Assembly: GCA_020833255.1 (NCBI GenBank) | Contig: JAJHQR010000003.1 | Location: 1 to 52,896, forward strand | Direction of reading: 5' to 3' | Length of the DNA stretch: 52,896 nt | Origin: Desulfurococcaceae archaeon | Lineage (GTDB): Archaea; Thermoproteota; Thermoprotei_A; Sulfolobales; NBVN01 | Part shown: positions 7,897 through 15,758 of the stretch, piece by piece | How positions within the stretch are numbered: position 1 is the stretch's first letter | How the letters are laid out: each line of letters opens with the position of its first letter | Notes under the pieces: model-generated | Told to the model about the DNA's origin: nothing | Databases searched by the model: none | What the model saw: only the letters and a program-made list of their open reading frames with translations | Made by a program: the position numbers and the translations under genes

Positions 7897-9213
7897 ATGC
7901 TTAAATTACGTTGCGTTAGGTGTGGTCACGAAGTGGGTGGGGTTGAGTATGTCAGTAGCTGTCCTCAGTGCGGGGGTCTCTTAATAACCCGGGCTTCAGG
8001 GTGTCTGAGGAAGGGTAAGGGTTCGGGGGTCTGGGTTTGGGGTAACGGCTTATTCACTTCGTTCATGACCCCGAGAGTTACGTTAGGGGAGGGCAACACC
8101 CCGCTCATAAAATCCGTTAAGATAGGTAGGAGCACCGGCTTAACGCTTTATTTCAAGGACGAAACTAAAAACCCTTCAGGCTCCTTCATAGACAGAGGCT
8201 CGGCAACACTAGCTACCGCGTTGAAGTACTTTAAGATCAGGTCTGTGGTGGTGCCCTCTACCGGAGACTTAAGTATTTCGGTCTCAACATACCTGAGACG
8301 TGCCGGGATCTCTAGCAAGGCTTACGTACCATCCAGCGTTACTTTAAGCAAGGCTTACAAAACCCTCTTAGTGAGCGATAGGGTAAAGTTCGTTGATAGC
8401 TATGAGGAAGCGTTGGTTAAGGCTTTAAAGAGTACGCAGTTTTATGACGCGGCTATACTACCCACCAACCCATTCTTGATTGACGGTTACAGGACGGTAG
8501 CTTTCGAGCTGGTTTACTCGCTAGGCAGGGAAAGACCTTTAATGGTCGTAGTACCGATAGGGGACGGTGTCCTAGCTCTAAGCATTCATTACGTGCTTGA
8601 AGATCTTGGAATACATCACAAGATACTCGGTGTTAGAGCGTGTAAGGAATCCCCCCTACTAAGAGATATCTACGTCGCTAAGCCGATGCTTCAAGAATAT
8701 CTGAAAGAACTCGAAGATTCGGGGTTCATAGAAGTCATTAACGTATGTGATGATGAAGCACTTGAGGCAAGTGAATTCATGGTTAAGAAGGAAGGCTTCT
8801 TGGTAGGGCCTGTAGGGGCTTCGTGTGTGGCGGCGCTCAAGAAATTAGTTGGTGAGGGCAGGAAAGATTTCGTTACGGTAGCTTTGATGTCGGGCGATCC
8901 GTTGCAAGACCCCTACGTCATTAAAGCTCTTCTCGAGAGGACCGCGGGACGTGAGGAACAGATAGTGACTCTAGGCTTTACTAAGATGAAGATCTTGGAA
9001 ATCCTCGCTTACGGTAACCCGGCACACCCCTACGTACTCTGGAAGGAACTCAAGCAGAAACACGGTCTTAACTTGAATAGGAGGAGTGTCTACAAACACG
9101 TGGAGGAATTAATTAGCTTAGGCTTCTTGAAGGTAGTCGGTCATGAAAGGGTTGGCGGGAGGATTAGGAAGATAGTGACTATAACCGAGCAGGGTTTGAA
9201 ACACCTCACGTGA
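7897..9213 (+). CDS. Threonine-synthase-like protein without the PLP lysine, fused to a winged-helix domain
   Basis: Probable regulator or sensor, not an enzyme. Residues 5-27 form a zinc ribbon (CVRC, CPQC) as in archaeal threonine synthases; residues 50-360 follow the fold-type II PLP enzyme. In NPSGSFIDRG the PLP-binding Lys of the canonical SFKDR is Ile98 (ATA at 8188-8190), so no Schiff base can form. The canonical S-G-N loop reads PSTGDLSIS and the C-terminal cofactor contact reads MSGDPLQD. Residues about 365-438 (ILEILAYGN, then RRSVYKHVEELISLGFL, then KIVTITEQG) form a winged-helix DNA-binding domain. An intact ThrC is encoded at 43295-44341. I chose ATG 7897 because GTGAGG precedes it; an upstream TTG at 7861 is less likely. 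Only about 80 bp separates it from a co-directional ECF transporter operon, a possible target. Confidence 0.8.
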   Translation: MLKLRCVRCGHEVGGVEYVSSCPQCGGLLITRASGCLRKGKGSGVWVWGNGLFTSFMTPRVTLGEGNTPLIKSVKIGRSTGLTLYFKDETKNPSGSFIDRGSATLATALKYFKIRSVVVPSTGDLSISVSTYLRRAGISSKAYVPSSVTLSKAYKTLLVSDRVKFVDSYEEALVKALKSTQFYDAAILPTNPFLIDGYRTVAFELVYSLGRERPLMVVVPIGDGVLALSIHYVLEDLGIHHKILGVRACKESPLLRDIYVAKPMLQEYLKELEDSGFIEVINVCDDEALEASEFMVKKEGFLVGPVGASCVAALKKLVGEGRKDFVTVALMSGDPLQDPYVIKALLERTAGREEQIVTLGFTKMKILEILAYGNPAHPYVLWKELKQKHGLNLNRRSVYKHVEELISLGFLKVVGHERVGGRIRKIVTITEQGLKHLT

Positions 9214-9294
9214 TATTGCGGCGTCGATAGTGAACTTGATATTGTATTGATCGCCTAAAAACGCTCTTTCCCTTATCTTCACGAGGTGTGCGTG

Positions 9295-10035
9295 ATGAGC
9301 GTGGTCAGGGTCTCCCTATATACCGCGTTGGTTTTGATAGCTACTATAGTGCTCCAGGTTTATACGCCAGCAACCCGCGGATATTTTAACCTTGGTGAGG
9401 TAGCTATATATACTGTCGCAGCCCTGAGCTCGCCGCTCACGGCAGGCATCGCCGGGGGAGTTGGTTCGGCGCTAGCAGATCTCCTGACCGGTTACGGGAT
9501 TTTCGCGCCCGGCACGTTAGTTATTAAGTTTACTGAGGGCTTCGTAGCGTCCTTACTGATCTCCTCTTTTAGGAAGAAGTTAGGGGCTTTCTCCAAGCTA
9601 CGTATAGCGTCGGTAGTGATAGGGGTGCTTCTAGGGATTTTGATAGCTGCGTTAGGGGTGGCCCTCTTCACCGGGGAAATCGAGCTTTATTCAGTGCCTC
9701 TCAGCGTTATGGGCGTTGAGCTCACGGTGCTTTCCGCGAAGTTCTCGCTAGCTACCTGGTTCTGGATTTTAATAGGTTTGGTGATCGTTATTTCGGTGAC
9801 GTACATCGTGGTTAGGGCTAGGGGCGAGAGTTTAAGTTTCGTGATTCCGGTGCTATTCAGCGGGTTAATAATGGTTACGGGGTATTTCCTCTACGAGTAC
9901 TTCGTTTCTAACCCCCTCCAAGGGATACCGCCTGAGGAAGCCTTCGTCGAGGTCCCGGTCAACCTAGGTCAAGCTTTAGTAGGTCTAACGCTTTCGTCAC
10001 CCGTCATCACGTTCGTTAATAGAGCTAGAGGGTAG
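9295..10035 (+). CDS. ECF transporter substrate-binding (S) component
   Basis: Integral membrane substrate-capture subunit of an energy-coupling-factor vitamin/micronutrient importer. Hydrophobic segments suggest about six spans: residues 3-22, 35-60, 75-93, 100-125, 150-175 and 180-200. The GGVGSALADLLTGYGIFAPG stretch followed by TLVIKFTEGFVASL is the usual loop of the broad ECF S-component family. Substrate cannot be told; vitamin B6, thiamine precursors and riboflavin are typical for this family. ATG 9295 is chosen because GAGGTG sits 6 nt upstream. Its stop overlaps the start of the ATPase gene by one base, giving an S-A-T operon. Confidence 0.8.
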   Translation: MSVVRVSLYTALVLIATIVLQVYTPATRGYFNLGEVAIYTVAALSSPLTAGIAGGVGSALADLLTGYGIFAPGTLVIKFTEGFVASLLISSFRKKLGAFSKLRIASVVIGVLLGILIAALGVALFTGEIELYSVPLSVMGVELTVLSAKFSLATWFWILIGLVIVISVTYIVVRARGESLSFVIPVLFSGLIMVTGYFLYEYFVSNPLQGIPPEEAFVEVPVNLGQALVGLTLSSPVITFVNRARG

Positions 10036-11303
10036 TGCATGATTTGATGGAAGTAAGGGATCTCAACGTATGGCTTAGTAACTACCACGTACTGAAGGAT
10101 GTTTCCTTCAACGTCGGCGAGCACGGTGTAGTCTTGTTAGTAGGGCCTTCAGGCTCCGGAAAATCAACTCTGTTGAAGACTTTAAGTGGTGTGATACCTT
10201 CGGTTGTTAAGGGGGTTGTCAGAGGTTTTTCTAGCCCGTCTCTGGAGACTCTTAAGAGTAAGGCCATGTACGTACATCAAGAACCTTGGTTCTTCATCTC
10301 AACACCTTATGTTTGGTCGGAGATCGTTGGCTACACCTCGATAAAGTCTTTAAGTAGTCTTAGGGAGGTTCTCGAGGAATTCAGGCTCGGCCACCACGTC
10401 AACAGGACTACGTACACTTTAAGTGCTGGCGAGATTCAGAGGCTTGCGTTCGTGATAGCGGTGAATTCAGGGAAGGAGATACTCTTACTAGATGAGCCGA
10501 CATCTTACCTCGATAAACGTAATTCCGAGACTCTAGTGAGGTTTGTCGTCAAGCTCAGCAAAGACTACGGTAAGACGTTCATCATAGTGGATCACGACTT
10601 AACGCTGTGGGGTGATTACGTGAGTGAAATACTGTACCTGAGTGAGGGGAGGCTTACTAAGACCTCGAAAAACCCTTTCGAGGAAGTCGTCAGAAATATG
10701 TCCAGCAAGTTAAGTCCCGTAAACTCGAGAAGTAGTGAATGCCTGAAAATACGTGTTGATAGTTTTAGGTTTCCTGACTCGAAGGAGCCTCTGCTAACTA
10801 ACATAAGCTTTGACGTGTGTAGGGGGGAGGTCGTGGTGGTCAAGGGTTCTTCCGGTTCCGGCAAGACCACCCTACTCAAGTTGATAGCTAGTGGGTGTCT
10901 CAGGGGTGGTGGGGTGGTTGACGTCAGCGGGGGTCGATGCAGGGCTGTCTTCGTGCCTGATAACCCTCTACTCTACTTGAGTTCCCCCACCCCCGCCGAG
11001 GAAGTCGGCTTGGAAGGCTTGAAGTACCTTAAGTATCTAGGTATCGCCAGTAAAGCTGAGACCCCGATCATGAGGCTTAGTAGTGGTGAGAGGAGGAGGC
11101 TAGCCATAGCCTCGGCTCTTTCAAGAGGTTATGAGTACGTCTTCGTGGACGAGCCTACAGCCGGTCTAGACCCGTTAAACAAGCTCCTTGTTATTGAAGC
11201 GATTATTAAGGCTGCTGAAATGGGCGTGGGTTTCGTGATAGCTTCTCACGACCCATTCGTAGAGATGATAGCTAATAAGGTGGTGTGTATTGAGCGTTCT
11301 TAA
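10035..11303 (+). CDS. ecfA: ECF transporter ATPase, two fused nucleotide-binding domains
   Basis: Energises the ECF importer. Domain 1 has Walker A VGPSGSGKST near residue 36, signature LSAGEIQRLAF near 130 and Walker B ILLLDEPTSYLD near 152. Domain 2 has KGSSGSGKTTLL near 275, LSSGERRRLA near 350 and VFVDEPTAGLDP near 374. Both domains keep all ABC motifs, so this is an EcfA1-EcfA2 fusion of 422 residues. GTG 10035 overlaps the S-subunit stop; an in-frame ATG lies 12 nt downstream. The EcfT gene overlaps its 3' end by 14 nt. Confidence 0.9.
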   Translation: MHDLMEVRDLNVWLSNYHVLKDVSFNVGEHGVVLLVGPSGSGKSTLLKTLSGVIPSVVKGVVRGFSSPSLETLKSKAMYVHQEPWFFISTPYVWSEIVGYTSIKSLSSLREVLEEFRLGHHVNRTTYTLSAGEIQRLAFVIAVNSGKEILLLDEPTSYLDKRNSETLVRFVVKLSKDYGKTFIIVDHDLTLWGDYVSEILYLSEGRLTKTSKNPFEEVVRNMSSKLSPVNSRSSECLKIRVDSFRFPDSKEPLLTNISFDVCRGEVVVVKGSSGSGKTTLLKLIASGCLRGGGVVDVSGGRCRAVFVPDNPLLYLSSPTPAEEVGLEGLKYLKYLGIASKAETPIMRLSSGERRRLAIASALSRGYEYVFVDEPTAGLDPLNKLLVIEAIIKAAEMGVGFVIASHDPFVEMIANKVVCIERS

Positions 11304-11982
11304 AAGAATTGCTGAGCTCTTTAGGTTGTTTGTTTCGTTGTTGTTTAGATCTATCTTCATTTACGGGGATATTGAGGGGAGGCATGTCCCGTTCTTAATC
11401 AACTTAGCTTTGTTGGTAACCCAGGTCTTGGTGGCTAGAGGGAGTGTTGAGCGTGTGTTGGTTGTTCTCGCATCTGTTTTACTCACGTACCTCGCTCGAG
11501 GGTCTGGTAAGGTGGTCGTTTACTCTAGCGTTTTAGCGTTAATACCTAGTACGTGGTATTTCATAGTATCAACTCCTTTCACGCTGGATCTCTTCGCGTC
11601 GGCTTTAATAGCTTTAAGAGTTTTCACCGTGAGCCTCTCTTTCATCTGCTTCCTCTACTTTTTCAACCCTGTAGAGATCTCGTACTTACTGAAACTACTG
11701 CGTCTGAAGAACGCGTCTTTATATCCTACCCTCACGTGGAGGGTTGTACCGCACATAATGAGGGATATGGAGACGGCGTTGCTCGTCGGCGAGATGAAGG
11801 GGGTTGAGGCTTGGAAGAGTTTAGCTGTTACTGTGTTGACTACTGAGGAGTACGTGTCACTATATGAGGAGGGCTTGTTCAGTAAGCCTGGGTACGAGCC
11901 TTCTTACTACTACAGCGTTAAACACACGCTCACTACCTTGATTATCCTGGCTTTTTTAATGGTTGCGTGCTTCTTCACGTGA
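11290..11982 (+). CDS. ecfT: ECF transporter transmembrane (T) component
   Basis: Membrane scaffold linking the S subunit to the ATPases. About 230 residues with four to five membrane spans in the first 135 residues and one at the C-terminus (TLTTLIILAFLMVACFF). The region after residue 150 (WRVVPHIMRDMETALLVGEM) is the cytosolic coupling-helix area; EcfT proteins usually carry Ala-Arg-Gly motifs here, and the match is weak. The TTG start lies inside the end of the ATPase gene, showing translational coupling. Identification rests on operon position and topology more than on motifs. Confidence 0.75.
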   Translation: MSVLKRIAELFRLFVSLLFRSIFIYGDIEGRHVPFLINLALLVTQVLVARGSVERVLVVLASVLLTYLARGSGKVVVYSSVLALIPSTWYFIVSTPFTLDLFASALIALRVFTVSLSFICFLYFFNPVEISYLLKLLRLKNASLYPTLTWRVVPHIMRDMETALLVGEMKGVEAWKSLAVTVLTTEEYVSLYEEGLFSKPGYEPSYYYSVKHTLTTLIILAFLMVACFFT

Positions 11983-12031
11983 TATTCCTTATAATACCTA
12001 GCTCTATTCATAGTTTGGTTGGTGAGTGGGG

Positions 12032-12412
12032 ATGAGTCTGGCGCCTGGCATGAGGTATGTGAGGAAGTACGTCACAACACAACAGCACTCCGCGAGACAC
12101 GTGGGTTCGGGGAGTGTGGAGGTTCTTTCAACTCCTTCCATGATTCTCTTCATGGAGGAGACGTGCCGTGTTTTCTCTGACGAGCACTTGCCTGAGGGCC
12201 AGACTACCGTGGGGGTTCACGTGGATGTGTACCACGTGCGTCCAGCGCCTATAGGGAGTGAAGTGGAGATACGTTCAACCCTCTTGCAGTTTGACGGCAA
12301 AAAGCTAGTGTTCTGGGTTGAGGCTTGGTGCTCAGGTACTTTAATAGGTTACGGACTGCATGAGAGGGCCGTAGTGGATAGGGAGAAGTTCTTATCGAGG
12401 GTTAAGGGTTAG
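12032..12412 (+). CDS. Hotdog-fold acyl-CoA thioesterase (FlK-like)
   Basis: Small single-hotdog protein, 126 residues from ATG 12032, which has GGTGAG 5 nt upstream. Visible elements: HVGSGSVEVLSTPSMILFME followed by ETCRVF (the hot-dog helix with catalytic Glu), TTVGVHVDVYHVRPAPIGSE in the central strands, and GYGLHERAVVDREKF at the end. This pattern matches the fluoroacetyl-CoA thioesterase-like family that hydrolyses short acyl-CoA or removes toxic thioesters. Substrate not determinable. It stands between ecfT and tyrS with its own apparent ribosome binding site. Confidence 0.78.
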   Translation: MSLAPGMRYVRKYVTTQQHSARHVGSGSVEVLSTPSMILFMEETCRVFSDEHLPEGQTTVGVHVDVYHVRPAPIGSEVEIRSTLLQFDGKKLVFWVEAWCSGTLIGYGLHERAVVDREKFLSRVKG

Positions 12413-12489
12413 CGACGTAGCGGTTCTGCTAGGGAGGAGTTCCCAACTTTATTTTTATTTCTAATGTTTTCTAGTTGGGGTGTGCGTGT

Positions 12490-13578
12490 GTGGATGTTGA
12501 GTCGAGGATTAGGTTGGTTACTAGGGACGTGGCTGAGGTAGTGACTATAGAGGAGTTGAGGAATCTTTTCGAGACTGGAGGGGGGTCTGGCTACTTAGGT
12601 TTTGAGCCTAGCGGTATCTTCCATGTAGGCTGGTTTGTGTGGGCTCTTAAGTTCAAGGACTTAGTTGATGCCGGGATTAAGATGAATCTTCTCGCAGCTA
12701 CCTGGCACGCGTGGGTTAACGATAAATTAGGTGGTGACATGGACTTAATCAGGACAGCGGCTAAGCACGTTGCCGCGGTGATTGACTCGCTAGGTATTGA
12801 GGGTAGGTACAGGCTTGTTTACGCGGAAGACTTAGTCAATGATTCAGGGTATTGGGCTACCTTACTCAGAGTAGCTAAGTCAGCTAGCTTAGCTAGGGTG
12901 AGGAGAGCTCTAACAATACTTGGTAGGAGATCGGATGAGGGTGAGTCGGATTTCTCTAAGTTAATATACCCGCTCATGCAGGTAACCGATATCTTCGAGT
13001 TAGGGGTTGACGTAGCTCTGGGAGGGACTGATCAGAGGAAAGCACACATGCTTCAGAGAGATGTCGCGGAGAAGCTGAAGAAGCGTAAAGTAATAGCTAT
13101 TCACACACCCCTAATACCGTCTCTTCAAGGACTCGGTAGAATGGACTTAGCAGGGCTTAGCGAGGAAGCTCTCGAGGAGCTTATGATGGAGCACAAGATG
13201 AGTAAGTCAAAACCTGAATCAGCTATTTTCGTGACAGACCCGGATGAAGTCATAAGAGATAAGGTGCTTAAAGCCTACTGCCCGCCCAGAATCGTTGAAG
13301 GCAATCCCGTGATAGAGATAGCTAAACACTTAATATTCAGGGGTGAGGAGAGGAAGCTAACCATAGACAGACCGCAGAAATTCGGTGGGTCAATAGATGT
13401 GTGGTCACAGGAAGAGCTGGTGAGGCTGTACGCGAGCGGAGCTATACACCCCCTAGATCTCAAGAACGCCGTAGCTAACTACTTAATCGATTTTATGAAA
13501 CCTATTCGTGAGAAATTACTGAGTAACAGGGAGTATAGGGAGGTAATTGAAATAATATCGCGGTCTGTGTCTAGGTAG
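12490..13578 (+). CDS. tyrS: Tyrosyl-tRNA synthetase (archaeal type)
   Basis: Class Ic synthetase charging tRNA-Tyr. The HIGH-like motif is GIFHVGWF near residue 38 within LGFEPSGIFHVGW, the KMSKS loop is HKMSKSKPES near residue 238, and LGVDVALGGTDQRKAHML near 170 is the tyrosine and tRNA recognition segment conserved in archaeal TyrRS. The C-terminus EKFGG-like block and HPLDLKNAVANYL are typical of archaeal TyrRS and differ from TrpRS. GTG 12490 is chosen because GGGGTG lies 7 nt upstream; an upstream TTG would add five residues. A T-rich promoter element lies about 12450-12462. Confidence 0.92.
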   Translation: MDVESRIRLVTRDVAEVVTIEELRNLFETGGGSGYLGFEPSGIFHVGWFVWALKFKDLVDAGIKMNLLAATWHAWVNDKLGGDMDLIRTAAKHVAAVIDSLGIEGRYRLVYAEDLVNDSGYWATLLRVAKSASLARVRRALTILGRRSDEGESDFSKLIYPLMQVTDIFELGVDVALGGTDQRKAHMLQRDVAEKLKKRKVIAIHTPLIPSLQGLGRMDLAGLSEEALEELMMEHKMSKSKPESAIFVTDPDEVIRDKVLKAYCPPRIVEGNPVIEIAKHLIFRGEERKLTIDRPQKFGGSIDVWSQEELVRLYASGAIHPLDLKNAVANYLIDFMKPIREKLLSNREYREVIEIISRSVSR

Positions 13579-13587
13579 TGTGTTAGA

Positions 13588-13650
13588 AGGGCCGGGGGTG
13601 GCCCTCCCCGCCTCACAATACCCCGATACACGGGGAACTTCAGCGGGGCC
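13588..13650. other. GC-rich inverted repeats after tyrS (terminator or small RNA)
   Basis: Between the tyrS stop and the convergent RHH gene are three complementary pairs: AGGGCC/GGCCCT flanking GGGGGT, CCCCGC/GCGGGG, and inside the latter CCCCG-ATACA-CGGGG. The nested pair leaves an internal loop of about nine and seven bases. This is far more GC-rich than the flanks and is followed by an A-rich run. It could be a transcription-end structure for tyrS, an H/ACA-like element, or an unknown small RNA. No ORF is visible. Confidence 0.4.
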
Positions 13651-13674
13651 GTAAAAATAATTAGATGAGGGTTA

Positions 13675-14023
13675 TTAAGCTTTAACTTGCTGATTCTTGA
13701 GGAGAGGTTTCCTAGTCCTAGCGAGGAGGTTCGGTGACTCCAGCTCCTCCAACCTCCTCTCCAGGTTATCTAACTTATCTACTAAGTCGTTCATAAGTCT
13801 CTCAATCATGTATATCTTGCCCTTAACGTATGTGAGCTCGTCATTATAATCGTTTAATTTCTGGAGTGTTGGATTCTCGACCTGTATGTTCCCGTAAAGT
13901 CCCTGCTTAATAAATATCTTGATTAAATCTGTTACTTGAATACCCATACTATTAGCTAACTGCCGCAACTCCTCATAAAGCTTATCCGGGAGTGATAGGT
14001 GTACTGTCGGAATAGTTCTTCAT
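13675..14023 (-). CDS. RHH DNA-binding protein with coiled coil; apparent frameshift near the start
   Basis: A ribbon-helix-helix repressor-like protein whose first codons are out of frame. The continuous frame encodes TIPTVHLSLPDKLYEELRQL then ANSMGIQVTDLIKIFIKQG, a textbook RHH fold, followed by a coiled coil (residues about 65-95, LMNDLVDKLDNLERRLEEL). A stop lies two codons before TIPT and no ATG/GTG/TTG occurs before the TTG at 13968, which would remove the DNA-binding strand. An ATG at 14023-14021 sits one frame away: ATGAAGAAC...; deletion of one A would give MKTIPTVHL in frame, 115 residues. A TATA box lies about 27 nt upstream of that ATG. Either one base was inserted, or a sequencing/assembly error exists, or rare start/frameshifting occurs. 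Confidence 0.7.
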
Positions 14024-14027
14024 CCTC

Positions 14028-14141
14028 AAGAGTAATATTGTAAGAGGAGTATATAAAGTTATCTTACTTTATGTCTTCTAATTGTAAGAGGAATCCATGT
14101 AGTGATTATCTGCTGTGTATTGAATACCTCTTAAGAGTAAT
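14028..14141. promoter_or_regulatory. Operator-like repeats between two divergent RHH genes
   Basis: The region between the divergent RHH genes holds an exact 12-bp direct repeat, ATTGTAAGAGGA at 14037-14048 and 14081-14092 (44 bp apart, about four helical turns), a second direct repeat AAGAGTAAT at 14028-14036 and 14133-14141, and an inverted repeat ATAAAGT/ACTTTAT at 14053-14059 and 14066-14072 that overlaps the TATA-like ATATAAAG. RHH dimers bind such short repeats in tandem, so autoregulation of one or both genes is likely by inference. Confidence 0.6.
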
Positions 14142-14158
14142 CATTTAATGGTGGCACG

Positions 14159-14338
14159 ATGAGGATAGTGACTTTCAAATTAGATGAGATCACTTTGAGG
14201 AAGCTCGACGAGTTAGCTTCTAAATTAGGTATTTCTAGGTCAGAGATTATAAGGTTGGCGCTCCTCAACTACATGTCTAAAGAAAACATAAGTCCTAAGA
14301 AGCAAGGAGTTAAGATAAGACACGTTGTTCTGACTTAA
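14159..14338 (+). CDS. Small ribbon-helix-helix (CopG-type) regulator, 59 aa
   Basis: Short DNA-binding protein. The translation begins MRIVTFKLDEITLRKLDEL and continues ASKLGISRSEIIRLALLNYM, i.e. a beta strand (RIVTFKL) followed by two helices with the G-x-S-R-S-E turn typical of CopG/NikR/antitoxin RHH domains; a 20-residue Lys-rich tail follows. ATG 14159 is preceded by GGTGG. No toxin partner lies downstream: the next gene is on the other strand. It diverges from the frameshifted RHH gene, and the repeats between them are candidate operators. Confidence 0.85.
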   Translation: MRIVTFKLDEITLRKLDELASKLGISRSEIIRLALLNYMSKENISPKKQGVKIRHVVLT

Positions 14339-14362
14339 AAGAAAATACTGTGGTAAGTATTC

Positions 14363-15031
14363 TTATTTCAACGAAAAGACCACGATTTTAGTTTCTACCC
14401 ATTCCTCTAAATCTTTTGACACGAAGTTGAATTCTTTGCCAACCCTCAGCACTTCGTATGGGGAGAGCTTAAGGAAGTGATCGAGTGGTTTGAGAGGTAG
14501 GGTCGTGCCTTCAAGCCAGTAATGCATTGGTACTACCGCCTTGGGTCTAACGCTCTTGACCAACTCTAAAACTTCTTCAGGTTCTAGAGTGAAGGTCCCC
14601 CCAACCGGGGCGAACATCACGTGCGGTTCTTTAATTAAGTTGATGTCCCGCGGGTCCGGCACCTCCCCTAAGTCGCCTGTGTGGAGAAACTTAATCTTAT
14701 CTACCTCGATCAAGTAGATGAGGTTCTTACCCCTCCTCCTACCCTTAAACTTATCATGATAAGATTCTACGCCGACTACCCTATGCTTACCTACCGTGAA
14801 CTCTCCTTTACGCATACTGAATACCTTGGTTTCCTCACCCTTCTTAACTAATTGGTAAGCGTTGTGATCGAAGTGGTCGTGAGTTATCAGCACCGCATCA
14901 GCCTTAACTTTTGGTGCGGGAAGCCCTAAGCTAGCGCCGTCATGAGGATCGATAACTATTGTGAAACCCTCCTCATCAACTAACTCGAAACATGCGTGTC
15001 CATGCCACCTAACCAGAACCGTAAGACACAC
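14363..15031 (-). CDS. Metallo-beta-lactamase-fold hydrolase (UPF0173/UlaG-like)
   Basis: Cytosolic metal-dependent hydrolase of unknown substrate. Metal ligands are visible: RWHGHACFE at the N-terminus (the UlaG-type opening), LITHDHFDHNAY (HxHxDH) near residue 50, LHTGDLG near residue 115, and VVPMHYW near 167. Length 222 is normal for this family, which includes L-ascorbate-6-phosphate lactonase relatives and many uncharacterised archaeal proteins. GTG start with GTGGG just upstream. It follows the phosphoribosyltransferase gene on the same strand with 65 bp between them. Confidence 0.85.
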   Translation of the reverse strand: MCLTVLVRWHGHACFELVDEEGFTIVIDPHDGASLGLPAPKVKADAVLITHDHFDHNAYQLVKKGEETKVFSMRKGEFTVGKHRVVGVESYHDKFKGRRRGKNLIYLIEVDKIKFLHTGDLGEVPDPRDINLIKEPHVMFAPVGGTFTLEPEEVLELVKSVRPKAVVPMHYWLEGTTLPLKPLDHFLKLSPYEVLRVGKEFNFVSKDLEEWVETKIVVFSLK

Positions 15032-15096
15032 CCACTAAAAATTCTCTTTGAGTAAATAAATAACGTAATGAAATCATGTTGCGGTTTATTCCTGGA

Positions 15097-15678
15097 TCAG
15101 ATCCTGCAAGTTCTCACGAGTTCCTGCAGGGATGTTTCCTCCTCAGGGAATCCTATAGACCTTAGCTTCGCGATGAGGGACTCCGGATCACTTATTTGAT
15201 CCCTTACCCTCAACTCTCTTATGAACTCGCATAATTCCCACGGGAACACAACCCACTCGCTAGTCTCTTGAGCGAAGAAGTCCGGCCTAATTATGGATTT
15301 AGGCTTATAAAACAAGACCGCGGTCCTGACTGATCTAGCACCCCTTAACCTAACCTGTTCAGTAACTATCTCTAAAGTCCTTCCTGAATCAACTACGTCG
15401 TCTACTACTAAGACGTTCTTCCCCTTAACGTCGGCTGTTAGTGGTTGAGTTATTATAGGTCTCTCAGCTCTTTCCTCAATCCCTTTATAAAACTTCACCT
15501 CAACAACCCCTATGTTCTCAGTTCCGAGCATATCGCCAAGTATTCTAGCAATTATATACCCACCCCTCAAGATACCCACGATCAAGTCTATCTCAAGTCC
15601 TTCCCTAGCTATTTCCGAAGCCAGTTTAAGAGAAGCTTCATGTATTTTCTTCCAAGTCAATATCAGAAACCCACTCAT
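15097..15678 (-). CDS. Purine (xanthine/guanine/hypoxanthine) phosphoribosyltransferase
   Basis: Salvages purine bases with PRPP. The PRPP-binding signature VLVVDDVVDSGRTLEI is near residue 90; IVGILRGGYIIARILGDML near residue 33 is the pyrophosphate loop; the ending EWVVFPWELCEFIREL matches archaeal xanthine/guanine-type enzymes, which have a W-x-x-F-P-W motif. 193 residues is usual. Base specificity is inferred from general resemblance to crenarchaeal gpT-type enzymes. It diverges from the acyl-CoA synthetase operon with about 80 bp of shared promoter region. Confidence 0.85.
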   Translation of the reverse strand: MSGFLILTWKKIHEASLKLASEIAREGLEIDLIVGILRGGYIIARILGDMLGTENIGVVEVKFYKGIEERAERPIITQPLTADVKGKNVLVVDDVVDSGRTLEIVTEQVRLRGARSVRTAVLFYKPKSIIRPDFFAQETSEWVVFPWELCEFIRELRVRDQISDPESLIAKLRSIGFPEEETSLQELVRTCRI

Positions 15679-15758
15679 AACCTATCCCTACTCAAGACGC
15701 GTGAGTTCTACTAGAATAATCTAGGTTTAAGTAATTAAGCCTTAAGGTATTAACATGA

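Noticed and set aside
7897-9213. Annotation as a second threonine synthase
   Set aside because: The PLP lysine is replaced by Ile and a winged-helix domain is attached; a normal ThrC is present at 43295-44341.
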